Shown here: in pieces, positions 35,504 through 44,541 of the stretch
Layout of the letters: each line of letters starts with the position of its first letter
Position numbering within the stretch: the first letter of the stretch is position 1
NCBI RefSeq assembly: GCF_021190915.1
Contig: NZ_JAIOAP010000014.1
Span: forward strand, 62,001 to 126,000
Reading direction: 5' to 3'
From: Cohnella silvisoli
GTDB taxonomy: Bacteria; Bacillota; Bacilli; Paenibacillales; Paenibacillaceae
Length of the DNA: 64,000 nt
Position numbers and translations under genes: made by a program
The notes under the pieces: model-generated
The model's database searches: none
Told to the model about the DNA's origin: nothing
The model's input: the letters and a program-made list of their open reading frames with translations, nothing else

Positions 35504-35733
35504 TCTCAATCCCTTCAAAATTCACGTGAAATTAATAGACACTTTGTTGTATAATAGACTCAATGTAATGTAAAGAATTATATCATCTCTCTTCTATTTC
35601 ACAAGCAACAGCTTTTTGAAAAATGTTTATTAGTTTACAGTTGCACGGGATCTGTCGTCTATGCGAAAAATAATATACAAATCGGGAAGCAATTGTCGTC
35701 TAAAGCATTTATGGGGAAAGGAAATGAGAGCAC
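35504..35733. promoter_or_regulatory. Divergent promoter region of the MFS transporter and TetR genes
   Basis: A+T-rich 230-bp gap. On the minus strand the octamer GTCTATTA occurs twice with a 19-bp period around 35535-35562, overlapping TATACAACA, close to the transporter start. It is a candidate binding site for the adjacent TetR protein. No other gene is seen here. Confidence 0.4.
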
Positions 35734-36336
35734 ATGTCAACAAAATCACAGCGTACGGATCCGCGTATACTTCGCACTCGCCAATTGATTCGAGACGCAT
35801 TTATCGATTTGCTTGAGGAGATTGAACTTGAGAAAATAACCGTGAATCGGATTGCGGAACGCGCTACCATCAATCGTGTCACCTTCTATCTTCATTACCG
35901 GGATATTCCGGATATGCTGGAGAAGATGGCGGATGACATGGTTAATGAGATTCAAGCTATCTACAAGGATGTCTTGGATCAGTCCCGTTCCATAGACCCT
36001 GATTGGTTCATATTGGTCAAAATGCTGGAGCATATCGCGGAAAATTCAAAGTTTTACAAGGTGCTGCTCGCTTCCAAACGTATACCGGTCTTTACCGAAC
36101 GTCTTCTGAAGCTGATGGTTGATGTTATCAACAGCAAAATCGAGAAGCGAGGCGCTTCCCCATCTGCTTCGACTGTGAGCGTCCCGAAAGATATCGCAAT
36201 CTGGTACGGCTCCTCCGCCTTCCTAGGTACAATTGCCTTCTGGCTTCGCAATGATATGCCCTACACGCCGCTTTTTCTTGCCAAGCAGCTTTCCGTGCTG
36301 TTCCGTTTAGATCAAAATCAAACAAGCAGCAATTGA
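35734..36336 (+). CDS. TetR/AcrR family transcriptional regulator
   Basis: 200 aa. Helix-turn-helix in ITVNRIAERATINRVTFYLH (about residues 35-55), the variant TFYLHYRD ending seen in the DhaS/TetR_C_7-like group. The C-terminal domain includes ENSKFYKVLLAS and AIWYGSSAFLGTIAFWL, characteristic of the same group. It is divergent from the DHA2 transporter and presumably controls it. A clear terminator follows at 36345. Confidence 0.87.
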   Translation: MSTKSQRTDPRILRTRQLIRDAFIDLLEEIELEKITVNRIAERATINRVTFYLHYRDIPDMLEKMADDMVNEIQAIYKDVLDQSRSIDPDWFILVKMLEHIAENSKFYKVLLASKRIPVFTERLLKLMVDVINSKIEKRGASPSASTVSVPKDIAIWYGSSAFLGTIAFWLRNDMPYTPLFLAKQLSVLFRLDQNQTSSN

Positions 36337-36344
36337 TCAAAAAC

Positions 36345-36385
36345 AAAAAGTGTTGTTACAGGAACCTCCTGCACCAACACTTTTT
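36345..36385 (+). terminator. Intrinsic terminator after the TetR gene
   Basis: AAAAAGTGTTG and CAACACTTTTT arms with an inner paired GG/CC. Usable on both strands; on the minus strand it lies beyond the stop of the acetyltransferase at 36420. Confidence 0.87.
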
Positions 36386-36419
36386 CGCCTCATCCCTGTT
36401 CCAATCGACCGCAAGCCAG

Positions 36420-36950
36420 CTAATCTCTAACCCAGCCATCCTCTATGATGAGTTCACGAATCAACTTAGCAGGGCTTCCTCCGACCAATACATTGTTAGG
36501 AATATCCTTATTAACGGTACTCTTGGCCGCAATGACAGAATTATCTCCGATGGTGACTCCCGGAAGTATGGTACAATCCGCTCCAATCCAAACGTTATTT
36601 CCGATTGTTATTTTCTTGCAGAGTTCACCCTTGTCGGTCGAATCCATACGGTGATAATTGCTGTCAAAAATGCTCGTTCTTGGACCAATTTTGACGTTAT
36701 CTCCAATGACAATTTCCTTATTAGCCGCTATTCCCACTCCTGCATTTATGTATACATGATCCCCGATTACCAAGTTGGCACCCTTGGTACTCGTAATTTG
36801 AACAGCCCACGGATGGCCTACTATAGAAAGGTTTTTTCCGACTCGGATTTGTCCCCTTTTATTAATGAACACTTTGCCGCGTATCTTCGATGTTATATCA
36901 CCAAATTTATAGAGACCTTTAAGTTTGTACAATGCTCCCTTATATCCCAT
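36420..36950 (-). CDS. Acyltransferase with left-handed beta-helix (hexapeptide repeats)
   Basis: 176 aa. Hexapeptide turns are visible from about residue 35: IRVGKN, LVIGDHVYI, IVIGDNVKIG, ITIGNNVWIG, VTIGDNSVIA. The C-terminal VLVGGSPAKLIREL is the usual end of serine/maltose/virginiamycin-type acetyltransferases. SIFDSNYHRM provides the likely catalytic His. It transfers acetyl groups from acetyl-CoA to a sugar or similar hydroxyl, perhaps on a surface polysaccharide. Monocistronic. Confidence 0.9.
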   Translation of the reverse strand: MGYKGALYKLKGLYKFGDITSKIRGKVFINKRGQIRVGKNLSIVGHPWAVQITSTKGANLVIGDHVYINAGVGIAANKEIVIGDNVKIGPRTSIFDSNYHRMDSTDKGELCKKITIGNNVWIGADCTILPGVTIGDNSVIAAKSTVNKDIPNNVLVGGSPAKLIRELIIEDGWVRD

Positions 36951-37073
36951 ATCAACATCTTCCCCCTCCGAATAGTATGCTTAATGAATAGTATACCAGA
37001 GGTTGTGCAGATTTTTGGTAATTAGTTATTCATTTTGAATAGCTTATTAAAGACAATCAAAACCATTCCAAAC

Positions 37074-37109
37074 AAAAAGGGTGCCCAAATGGAAATGGGC
37101 ACCCTTTTT
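37074..37109 (-). terminator. Strong terminator after the SLH protein gene
   Basis: Perfect arms AAAAAGGGTGCCCA and TGGGCACCCTTTTT with an 8-base loop; 28 bp beyond the stop at 37138. Confidence 0.92.
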
Positions 37110-37137
37110 GTTTATTACAATCAATGGCTCAGGAATT

Positions 37138-40100
37138 TCATATTACTTGGCCGGCTTCTACCGCTTTTTGATTTGCTACTGCAGTATTGAAAGCTGCTAC
37201 GACTGTTGCTCTGTTTGCAAAGGCCTGTGCTATCATTGCTATTTGCACTGGAACTTTGTTGGCTAAGGCATTGTAGTCTATTAAGACTAGTCCTAGTGTT
37301 GCTGCATGATTTGTAATTGCCGTTGCCATTGCCGCTTCATCGGCTGCACTATTGATTGCTGCAACTGCGTTCGCTATTCTCGCATTCGATGCACTCGATG
37401 CTTGACCAGATGCCATATTTAATTGGTTCTGGAGCGCTGCTTTATCTGTAGTAAAAAATCCGTCGGCTACAAAGGTACTTCTAGAACTATATAGCGTTGT
37501 TGCTGCTTCTGTCTTGCCAGTCGGATCTAAGGCAAGATAGAATGTTACTGTTAGTCCCAACACATTCGTATCAAGCAATGCTTGAATTGCCGCTACACTA
37601 ACTGCATTCCTATACTGAGCAACCAGTGAAGGTTCCAGTATTCTCGCGTCTGATGCAGGCTTTGCTGAGGCGATTGCCGCCGCTACTGCAGACTGGATCA
37701 ATTCTTCTGTTGTTAATGTAGCTTTAGTATTGAATAGTGCTGTTGCTACTGCTGTCTTGCCGGTCGCATCTAATCCCCAATAATTGGTTAATGTTAATTC
37801 CAACATATTCTCAATAAGCAATGATTGAACGGCTGATGCATTTGCTGCATTTGTATACTGAGCTACCAATGCTGCCTGTATTCTCTCGTCTGATGCAGGC
37901 TTTGCTGTGGCGCTTGCAGTTATTACTGCGGTCTGGATCGATTCTTTTGTTATTAGATCATTTTGCAAATCATATAGTACTTCTGCTACCTCTGTTTTGC
38001 CAGCCTCATCTAAGCCCTCATAGTCGGTTAATGTTAATCCCAATTCATTCGTACCAAGCAATGCTTGAACTGTTGCTGCATCTGCCGCATTCGTATACTG
38101 AGCTACCAATGTTGCCAATTTCCTCGCGTCTGATGCCAGCTTTGCTGCGATGATTGCCTCTGTTACTGCGGAATGGATCAATTCTTCTGTTGTTAATGTA
38201 GCTTTAGTATTGAATAGTGCTGTTGCAACTGCTGTCTTGCCGGTCGCATCTAAGCCATCATAATCTGTTAATGTTAAACCCAATGCATTGTCACCAAGCA
38301 ATGTTTCAACTTCCCCTACATCTGCCGCATTCGTATACATAGCTACTTGCGCTTTTCTCCAGTCGGAAAAAACCTTTGCGATGGAGATTTCTGATGTTAC
38401 TGCTTCTTGGATCAAAGCTTTTGTTGTTAAATCATCTTGCATACCATATAGTGCTTCTGCTACTTCTGTCTTGCCTCTAGCATCTAAGCCCTCATAGTCC
38501 GTTAATGTTAATGCCAATTCATTCGCAATAAGCAAGGCTTCAACTTCTTCTACATCTGCAGCATTCGTATACTGAGCTACTAATGCCTCCTCTTTTCTCA
38601 CTTCTGATGCAGGCTTTGCTAAGCCGATCGCCGCGTCTGCTGCGGACTGGATCAATGCTTTTGTTGTTAATGTAGCTTTCGTACCAAATAGGGCTGTTGC
38701 TACTTCTGTCTTGCCAGTCGCATCTAAGCCAGCATAATCCGTTAATGTTAATCCCAATGCATTCGCATCAAGCAAGGTTTGAATTGCTGCAACGTTTGCC
38801 GCATTCGTATACGCAGCAATCAGCGGGTCTGCTGTTATGGTAATCACTCTAGTCCCGGTAACTCCAGAAGCTGCATTAGTTGCTGTGACCGTTACATTGC
38901 CAACTCCTGTTGCTGTTAATAACCCTGTTGCGTTTATCGTTGCTGCTCCTGTTCCAGAGGCAACCGCCCATGCAATCGTCTGATTTGTTGCATTTGCTGG
39001 CGCTACCGCTGCATTCATCTGCAAAGTCCCACCAAATACTACAGTGGTAGCATTTCCTGCACCTGTGACGGTAATACCGCTTACGATAACTGCACTTGGT
39101 GTTGTTGGAGCACCTCCGCCACTTGGTGGCGTAGTGACTACAGGTTTTGGTGTTGGTGTTGTAGTCGTTTGCGGAGGGGTTTGAAATGTAGTGCCCGGAA
39201 TGTTAACCGTTGCCGTTACAATCGTGCCTTTGCCTAATACCTTGACTATTGCATCTAAGATGAGTGCGTTTATTTTCGCTCCCTCTGTAAGATTAACAGT
39301 TATCCCTGTTGCACTCGCGTTTGCATTCAAAGTTTCGATGCTGCCTTCGGGTACATCAACTTGGATCTGCTGCGAGCTTACATTCACAGTATTGAATGCG
39401 CCAAGTAAGGTTACTTTCGAGCCAGCCGGAATGGCAGGACTAAGGTTAATATTAGCGAAGCCCTTGCCCGATGTATTCATCTCTCTAATCGTTGCCGGGG
39501 AATTAACCACGACTAAAGACACCGTTGTCGAGCCTTCCGAAACAATACGAACAATGCCTGTCCCGGATTTCTTATCGATAATAATATCCACGAGCACGGA
39601 GTTGTTGAAATGGATACTATTCTCGCCGCCGCCTTGAACCGTTACAGTGCCTGTAACCTTAACATTGTTTAAGAACGCATCGCCGTTTCCAATACCTTCG
39701 CCTAATAATAAGTCGCCGTTGATGACCATATTCTGCAAGGTTACTCCAGCAACAAGAACAACCACGTTCTTATTAATCGTTTCTACACCTGCGGCGGGAC
39801 CATAGGTACCGGCCTTTTTATATACAACTGCTTGCGTGTTAATCGCGCGATCCAACGTAACAACTGCTTCCGCACGCGTAGTAGATTTGCCGGGCTTGAA
39901 GCTATCGCCTCCTGAAAAGCCCTTCATAATTCCTTTAGCCACGACTGCATCTACAGATCCTTTAGCCCATATTGCGATGGAGCTTGAATCCGTAAAAGCT
40001 GCAGTTGCTGCGTTTTCTTTTTTAGATAGTCCCAGCAAACGATCTACAATCGCCGCAACTTCTTGTCTGCTAACCGGCTTGCTTGCACCTATGGTGCCGT

Positions 40101-40455
40101 CTGCATAACCTGTTATGTAGCCTGCTTTGACTGCTTTTGCAATCTCCGGATAGGCCCAGTTTCCTGCTTGAACATCACTAAACGTAATCGCCGTCTCTTC
40201 CGTAAATCCAAAAGATCGATTAATCATTGAAATGAATTCTGCTCGCGTAATATTATTGTTTGGCTTAAAACTCCCATCTTCGTATCCTTTAATAAGTCCT
40301 TTATCCATCCATGCGGATATTTGAGCTTCCGCCCAATGTCCCTTAATGTCCGAAGTCACGGCTGCCGATGCACCAAAAGCGACTCCAAACGACGAAAATA
40401 GCAGACATGCAACAACCAGAAATGATACAACCTTCTTGAATACCTTATTCTTCAT
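37138..40455 (-). CDS. S-layer-anchored surface protein with SLH, beta-helix-like, Big_2 and tandem-repeat regions
   Basis: 1105 aa, secreted. Signal peptide about 1-32. Three SLH domains (about 36-85, 95-150, 155-210: IKGHWAEAQISAWMDKGLIK; NWAYPEIAKAVKAGYITGYA; IWAKGSVDAVVAKGIMKGF) anchor it to the pyruvylated cell-wall polymer. Residues about 215-430 look like a beta-helix (LVAGVTLQNMVINGDLLLGE and similar). A Pro/Thr linker leads to a Big_2-type Ig domain (about 470-545). Then come six 80-residue repeats opening YTNAA and a degenerate seventh. AAGGAGG precedes the ATG. Function of the repeats is unknown; adhesion or cell-surface display is an inference. Confidence 0.9.
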   Translation of the reverse strand: MKNKVFKKVVSFLVVACLLFSSFGVAFGASAAVTSDIKGHWAEAQISAWMDKGLIKGYEDGSFKPNNNITRAEFISMINRSFGFTEETAITFSDVQAGNWAYPEIAKAVKAGYITGYADGTIGASKPVSRQEVAAIVDRLLGLSKKENAATAAFTDSSSIAIWAKGSVDAVVAKGIMKGFSGGDSFKPGKSTTRAEAVVTLDRAINTQAVVYKKAGTYGPAAGVETINKNVVVLVAGVTLQNMVINGDLLLGEGIGNGDAFLNNVKVTGTVTVQGGGENSIHFNNSVLVDIIIDKKSGTGIVRIVSEGSTTVSLVVVNSPATIREMNTSGKGFANINLSPAIPAGSKVTLLGAFNTVNVSSQQIQVDVPEGSIETLNANASATGITVNLTEGAKINALILDAIVKVLGKGTIVTATVNIPGTTFQTPPQTTTTPTPKPVVTTPPSGGGAPTTPSAVIVSGITVTGAGNATTVVFGGTLQMNAAVAPANATNQTIAWAVASGTGAATINATGLLTATGVGNVTVTATNAASGVTGTRVITITADPLIAAYTNAANVAAIQTLLDANALGLTLTDYAGLDATGKTEVATALFGTKATLTTKALIQSAADAAIGLAKPASEVRKEEALVAQYTNAADVEEVEALLIANELALTLTDYEGLDARGKTEVAEALYGMQDDLTTKALIQEAVTSEISIAKVFSDWRKAQVAMYTNAADVGEVETLLGDNALGLTLTDYDGLDATGKTAVATALFNTKATLTTEELIHSAVTEAIIAAKLASDARKLATLVAQYTNAADAATVQALLGTNELGLTLTDYEGLDEAGKTEVAEVLYDLQNDLITKESIQTAVITASATAKPASDERIQAALVAQYTNAANASAVQSLLIENMLELTLTNYWGLDATGKTAVATALFNTKATLTTEELIQSAVAAAIASAKPASDARILEPSLVAQYRNAVSVAAIQALLDTNVLGLTVTFYLALDPTGKTEAATTLYSSRSTFVADGFFTTDKAALQNQLNMASGQASSASNARIANAVAAINSAADEAAMATAITNHAATLGLVLIDYNALANKVPVQIAMIAQAFANRATVVAAFNTAVANQKAVEAGQVI
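37570..38825 (-). repeat. Six in-frame 240-bp (80-residue) tandem repeats
   Basis: Each unit encodes a variant of QYTNAADV..VQALL..N.LGLTLTDY.GLD..GKT.VA.AL(F/Y), then KATLTTE.LIQSAV, then AKPASDAR. On the plus strand the mark GCATTCGTATAC recurs at 240-bp spacing (about 38087, 38327, 38567, 38807). The first four units are closer to each other than to the last two. Confidence 0.88.
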
Positions 40456-40765
40456 GATAGTCCTCCTTGTTTTTCTTTAATGAAATTGATCCTATCACAC
40501 CCCAATGACGGCAAAATGACAAACTTCGACGACAAAAAAACCCCTTGGATTAGGGACGTTTAGGAATGATGCTTGCTTGCGAAACCATTTAGAAATCTGA
40601 ATAAATAACAGGCCGAGTCGGCGCTCCAATTCATGAACACGCCCCCCTAATCGAACCTACATCCTGCACTAGCGCAGACTACGCATTACTGATTAGCTAT
40701 ACACATCGGCCACCCCGCAGTACTAGAGACTTTCACTCCATAGTCGATGCACCGTCAAACCAAAA
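40456..40765. promoter_or_regulatory. Non-coding gap upstream of the SLH gene
   Basis: About 310 bp without a credible gene. On the minus strand TTGTCA (about 40520) followed by GATAGGAT about 20 bp later may be the SLH promoter, 50-60 bp before the start codon. No riboswitch or RNA gene is recognised. Confidence 0.3.
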
Positions 40766-40801
40766 AGGCCCGCTTTAGCTCTTAATAAGCTAATCGGGCC
40801 T
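40766..40801 (-). terminator. Intrinsic terminator after the ABC importer operon
   Basis: Arms AGGCCCG and CGGGCCT, with an inner TTAGCTT/AAGCTAA pair, and TTTTTGG after the stem on the minus strand. It lies 30 bp after the stop at 40831. Confidence 0.88.
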
Positions 40802-40830
40802 CTTCTTTGCCTTGATAAAGTTGCCGCGTT

Positions 40831-41706
40831 TTATTCCTTTACCGACCCCATAACGATGCCATGGATGAAAAACCGCTGCAGGAACGGGTACACGATAAGA
40901 ATCGGCAGCGAAGCAAGAATAATCTGCGCCGATATCGCGGATCGGTTCGTGAGCGAAGCCATAACGGAATTCTGGTCTGCGTTCACCAGATTACGCGAAG
41001 CGAGTACGACGTGAAGATATGTTTGCAACGGATATTTTTCCGTCTGATTCATGTAGATCAGCCCGTCGAACCACGAGTTCCAATGTCCGACTACGCTGAA
41101 CAGCGTCACGGTCGCGATGACCGGCAAGGAAAGCGGGACGTAGATCCGCGTCATGATCGACCATTGCGAAGCCCCGTCGACCAGGCATGCTTCCTCCAAC
41201 TCCTTCGGCAGTTGGCGCATGAAGTTGATCATAAGAATGACGTTGAACACCGGTACGGCTCCCGGCACGATGAGCGCCCAGATCGTATCGATCAGGTGCA
41301 GCTCGTTGATGATCATGTAACTAGGAATGAGCCCGCCGCTGAAGAGCATGGTGAATACGAGCGCCCAGATGTATACGCTCCGGCTCTTGAAGTAGACACT
41401 CTCCTTGGACAACGGATATGCCATCATGACGGTGAGAAGGAAGTTCAGCAATCCGCCTAGAACGACCCTCAGCCCGGAGACGCCGAACGCGTCCCAGAAC
41501 TTGTCAAGCCGCAGAATGTTCGCGTAAGAGCTTAGGTTGAATTCGATCGGAATCAATCCAACGACGTATTGGTTCGCCGGCCCTTCCCCGCTCATGGAGA
41601 CCATGGCGATATGCCAAATCGGGACCAAGCAGAGCAGCGACACGGCGGCGAGCACGATGTAATTCAAAATATCGAAAGCCTGAAAGCGATGCAGGCGTAT
41701 TCTCAT
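40831..41706 (-). CDS. Carbohydrate ABC transporter permease (LplC/YtcP-like)
   Basis: 291 aa, six helices. The cytoplasmic EAA loop reads LEEACLVDGASQWSIMTRIY with the usual Gly nine residues on. It ends RFFIHGIVMGSVKE, the normal C-terminus of this subfamily. It pairs with the permease at 41725 (18-bp gap) and receives substrate from the lipoprotein at 42697. The ATPase is not encoded here; such importers often use a shared MsmX-type ATPase. Confidence 0.93.
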   Translation of the reverse strand: MRIRLHRFQAFDILNYIVLAAVSLLCLVPIWHIAMVSMSGEGPANQYVVGLIPIEFNLSSYANILRLDKFWDAFGVSGLRVVLGGLLNFLLTVMMAYPLSKESVYFKSRSVYIWALVFTMLFSGGLIPSYMIINELHLIDTIWALIVPGAVPVFNVILMINFMRQLPKELEEACLVDGASQWSIMTRIYVPLSLPVIATVTLFSVVGHWNSWFDGLIYMNQTEKYPLQTYLHVVLASRNLVNADQNSVMASLTNRSAISAQIILASLPILIVYPFLQRFFIHGIVMGSVKE

Positions 41707-41724
41707 AACGAGTCGCTCCGTCCT

Positions 41725-42621
41725 TTAGAAAATGCGATAGTTCGCGTAGCGGTATGCCAATCGGTAAGAGGTCACGATCAAAGCAAAGCCGAATAGCGAC
41801 TTCAACAGTCCGATTGCGGTGGCGAGTCCGTACTGCGCCTGAATGAGCCCCATCCGGTAGATATAGGTATCGATAATATCCGCCGAACTGATCACCATCG
41901 GGTTGTAGAGGTTAAAAATTTGATCGAAGCCGCCATTAAGCACGTTGCCGAGGCTCAAGGTCGACATCAGCACGACGACGGGAAGAATACCGGGCAACGT
42001 TATATAGACAACCCGCTGCCAGCGGCTCGCGCCGTCGATCGAGGCAGCCTCGTACAATGCGGGATTGATCCCCGTAAGCGCCGCCAGATAGATAATCGTC
42101 GAGAAGCCGAACTCCTTCCAGACGTCGGTGACGACCAGCATGACGCGGAACCAAGCTTCGTCTCCGAAGAAGAAGATCGGCTTGATCCCCAACGTCGCCA
42201 AGACTTGGTTGAACGCTCCCCCATTAATGGAGAGAACGTCGATCAGAATACCGCCCAGAATGACCCACGACAGAAAATGCGGCAAGTAAACGAGACTTTG
42301 CACCGTTCGCTTGAACCATACGATTCTCGCTTCATTCAGCAATAGGGCGAAGACGATCGGTACGAGCAATCCCGCTACGATCTTCATGAGCGAAATCTCT
42401 ACCGTGTTCCACACGGTTTGCATCGTGTCCGGCAGCTCGAATAGAAACCGAATATGCTCAAGTCCGACCCATTCGGAACGAATAAAGCCCTGAGTCGGAT
42501 TGAATTCCTGGAAGGCGATAACGATGCCGAACATCGGAAGATAGGCGAACACGAACAGAATGAGCATGCCGGGCGCCAGCAGCAGATGGAAGAACGCCCT
42601 ATCTTTCTTCGTAATCTTCAT
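41725..42621 (-). CDS. ABC transporter permease (LplB/YteP-like)
   Basis: 298 aa, six helices. EAA loop: LYEAASIDGASRWQRVVYIT. An N-terminal KKDRAFFHLLLAPGMLILFV opening and MFGIVIAFQEFNPTQGF after helix 1 mark the LplB type, used for oligosaccharides and related compounds in Paenibacillus and Bacillus. It forms an operon with the genes on both sides in the same orientation. Confidence 0.93.
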   Translation of the reverse strand: MKITKKDRAFFHLLLAPGMLILFVFAYLPMFGIVIAFQEFNPTQGFIRSEWVGLEHIRFLFELPDTMQTVWNTVEISLMKIVAGLLVPIVFALLLNEARIVWFKRTVQSLVYLPHFLSWVILGGILIDVLSINGGAFNQVLATLGIKPIFFFGDEAWFRVMLVVTDVWKEFGFSTIIYLAALTGINPALYEAASIDGASRWQRVVYITLPGILPVVVLMSTLSLGNVLNGGFDQIFNLYNPMVISSADIIDTYIYRMGLIQAQYGLATAIGLLKSLFGFALIVTSYRLAYRYANYRIF

Positions 42622-42696
42622 GTGCGATAGATACCTCCTGCGAGCAGCAGCGCGAAGACTTGCCTGACGGCAAAGTCCCCGCGCCCCCGTTCCCCG

Positions 42697-44391
42697 TTAC
42701 TTGGTCGATGCCCAAGCGTTAACTTCTTCCGTGATCGCATCTCCACCCAGTTGCTTCCACTGCTTGACGAAATTATCGAACTCGTCGATATTCGCGTTGC
42801 CCATAATGATCTTGGTGAAAGTCTCGGACTCGATCTTGTTCAAATTCGCCAGCCGCTTGACCATCGTATCCGTCGGCGCTCCAAGGAACGACTGGGGAAC
42901 GTAGTTCTCGCCGTACTGCTCCAGCACCATTTCCGACTCGGAGAGGTACTTCATGAACGCCCATCCGTTCTGTTCATTATTTTTGTAGGCATCCCACTTC
43001 CATTTGCCGTCCGGATGAGTGACGAGCGAACCGTCATCCTTCTCCATGGCTGCCCTGAACTGCTTGCCGATCACCATATTCTTGCCTGGATCGTCGAAGA
43101 AGTACGGCTTGGCGAATTGATGAACTTGCTTGTCTTTATATTTATCGCTGCCTTGAATTTCCTTGTAGAAAAGGTCATTGTACTTACCGCCTTCGATCCA
43201 CATCTCCGCCCACAAGTTCATGGACTTGACGAGAGCTTCGGGGTTTTCCATGCCCTTCCGGGCAACCATCCAGTTATAGACGTTCGTCGGTCGCTTCGGT
43301 ACGACAACGCCGTCCACACCTGCCGGAATCGGGTAGGCCTTCCAATCCGAATTCGGAGTATGCGTCTTGGTGGTCGAGAGGGGATAAAGCGGCTGCCAGA
43401 ATGCCCCGAAATAAATACCGCCTTTGCCCGCGCCGATGTCATCCGCCGTCTTGCCCCAGTCCTTGGCGCCGAATTCGGGGTCGATCGCTTTCGCTTTATA
43501 GAGCTCTTGCAACTTCGCCAGCGCTGCCTTCATCTCCGGCTGGACGCTTCCATAAGCCAGCTTGCCTTCGCCATCCTTGATCCAGATCGCCCGGTATCCC
43601 TTATAAGCGGCAGCCACTCCGTCGAAGCCCATTCCTAACGTATTGTCTAACGCCATTCCGTACGTATCGGCCTTGTTGTTGCCATCAGGGTCCTGCTGCG
43701 CAAAAGCGGTTGCGACGGTTACGAGCTCATCGATCGTCTTCGGCGCTTGGAGCTTCAGCTTATCCAGCCAATCCTGGCGAATATACATGATGGCTACGTT
43801 CTCATAGTAGTCGACCGGAACGGGCATGCCGTAGATTTTCCCGTCCACGCTGGCTGCCTCGAAGCCTTCTCCTCCGCCGTATTCCATAGCCTTGCGGAGC
43901 AAGGGAGACGCGTATTTCTCGTAAACTTCGGTCAGATCGGCCAGTTGACCCTGCTTGATCATCCGATGCAGTTGGTTGACGTCGACCTTCGAAATATCCG
44001 GGAGATTATTCGTGTTGATAGACAAATTCATCTTCTCGACGGTTTGGGAAGCGTCGGACACCCACTTGTTCACGAACTGAATGCCGAGAATGTCCTTGTA
44101 AGTCCGGGTCATAATATTGTCGTTGATGCTTTCCCCGTCGGCGAACAGGACGTTCGTTCCCGTCGTTCCGACGACCGACACTTCGATCGGGGGATCATAC
44201 TTACCGAACGGATCCTCTGTCTGTGCCTCCGCCTCCGTATTCGTCGCGCTCGCGCTCGGGGAAGCGCTTCCGGTTTGCGCCGCGGGAGACTCGCTTGCCT
44301 GACCGTTGTCCTTTTTCGAACAGGCCGCAGCGAAAACCAAAAGCATTGCCATTACTACCATGATCATGCCGCGAATCTTTTGTCCTCTCAT
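42697..44391 (-). CDS. Extracellular solute-binding lipoprotein (LplA-like)
   Basis: 564 aa. Lipobox AAAC with the lipidated Cys at about residue 24, then a low-complexity Ser/Ala/Glu linker and a large class-1 binding protein. I chose ATG 44391, preceded by GGAGGTAACGG, over an ORF start at 44421. It is the first gene of the operon with the two permeases. Its promoter at 44486-44534 lies just beyond the stop of a second binding-protein gene. Ligand unknown; a ribosyl or nucleoside compound is suggested by co-regulation with ribokinase and nucleoside hydrolase (inference). Confidence 0.92.
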   Translation of the reverse strand: MRGQKIRGMIMVVMAMLLVFAAACSKKDNGQASESPAAQTGSASPSASATNTEAEAQTEDPFGKYDPPIEVSVVGTTGTNVLFADGESINDNIMTRTYKDILGIQFVNKWVSDASQTVEKMNLSINTNNLPDISKVDVNQLHRMIKQGQLADLTEVYEKYASPLLRKAMEYGGGEGFEAASVDGKIYGMPVPVDYYENVAIMYIRQDWLDKLKLQAPKTIDELVTVATAFAQQDPDGNNKADTYGMALDNTLGMGFDGVAAAYKGYRAIWIKDGEGKLAYGSVQPEMKAALAKLQELYKAKAIDPEFGAKDWGKTADDIGAGKGGIYFGAFWQPLYPLSTTKTHTPNSDWKAYPIPAGVDGVVVPKRPTNVYNWMVARKGMENPEALVKSMNLWAEMWIEGGKYNDLFYKEIQGSDKYKDKQVHQFAKPYFFDDPGKNMVIGKQFRAAMEKDDGSLVTHPDGKWKWDAYKNNEQNGWAFMKYLSESEMVLEQYGENYVPQSFLGAPTDTMVKRLANLNKIESETFTKIIMGNANIDEFDNFVKQWKQLGGDAITEEVNAWASTK

Positions 44392-44448
44392 ACCGTTACC
44401 TCCGTTATGTTCTTTTTTCAAACCGAGTTCCGACCCCTCTTAACGAAA

Positions 44449-44485
44449 GATGACCGCAAACACGTTGTACGTGTTCATGGTCATC
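44449..44485. promoter_or_regulatory. 37-bp inverted repeat in the leader of the importer operon
   Basis: GATGACC, AACACG, TTGTA (centre), CGTGTT and GGTCATC form a two-part inverted repeat that starts directly after the TATAAT at 44486-44491. It falls at the expected transcription start and early leader. It could be an operator or an RNA hairpin. The co-regulated ribokinase promoter has no equivalent. Confidence 0.7.
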
Positions 44486-44534
44486 ATTATAAAAGGATGT
44501 AAGTCTATTCTTTTAAGGAGTTGAAGTATACTTT
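44486..44534 (-). promoter_or_regulatory. Promoter module 1 (importer operon), shared with module 2 at 51341
   Basis: Reading the minus strand: AAAGTATACTTCAACTCC, then TTAAAAGAATAGAC, then 11 bases, then TATAAT. Aligned without gaps to the ribokinase promoter it matches at 37 of 49 positions, including the full -10 box. The absence of a good -35 box suggests an activator-dependent promoter. Confidence 0.75.
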
Positions 44535-44541
44535 CCAAAGG

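Noticed and set aside
36333..37025. 230-codon plus-strand frame
   Set aside because: It is antisense to the hexapeptide acyltransferase, which has clear family motifs.
40456..40830. Possible riboswitch or small RNA in the gap before the SLH gene
   Set aside because: Apart from the terminator at 40766-40801, no conserved element or strong secondary structure is visible.
42751..43638. 295-codon plus-strand frame
   Set aside because: It lies antisense to the clear solute-binding protein gene and has no family features.
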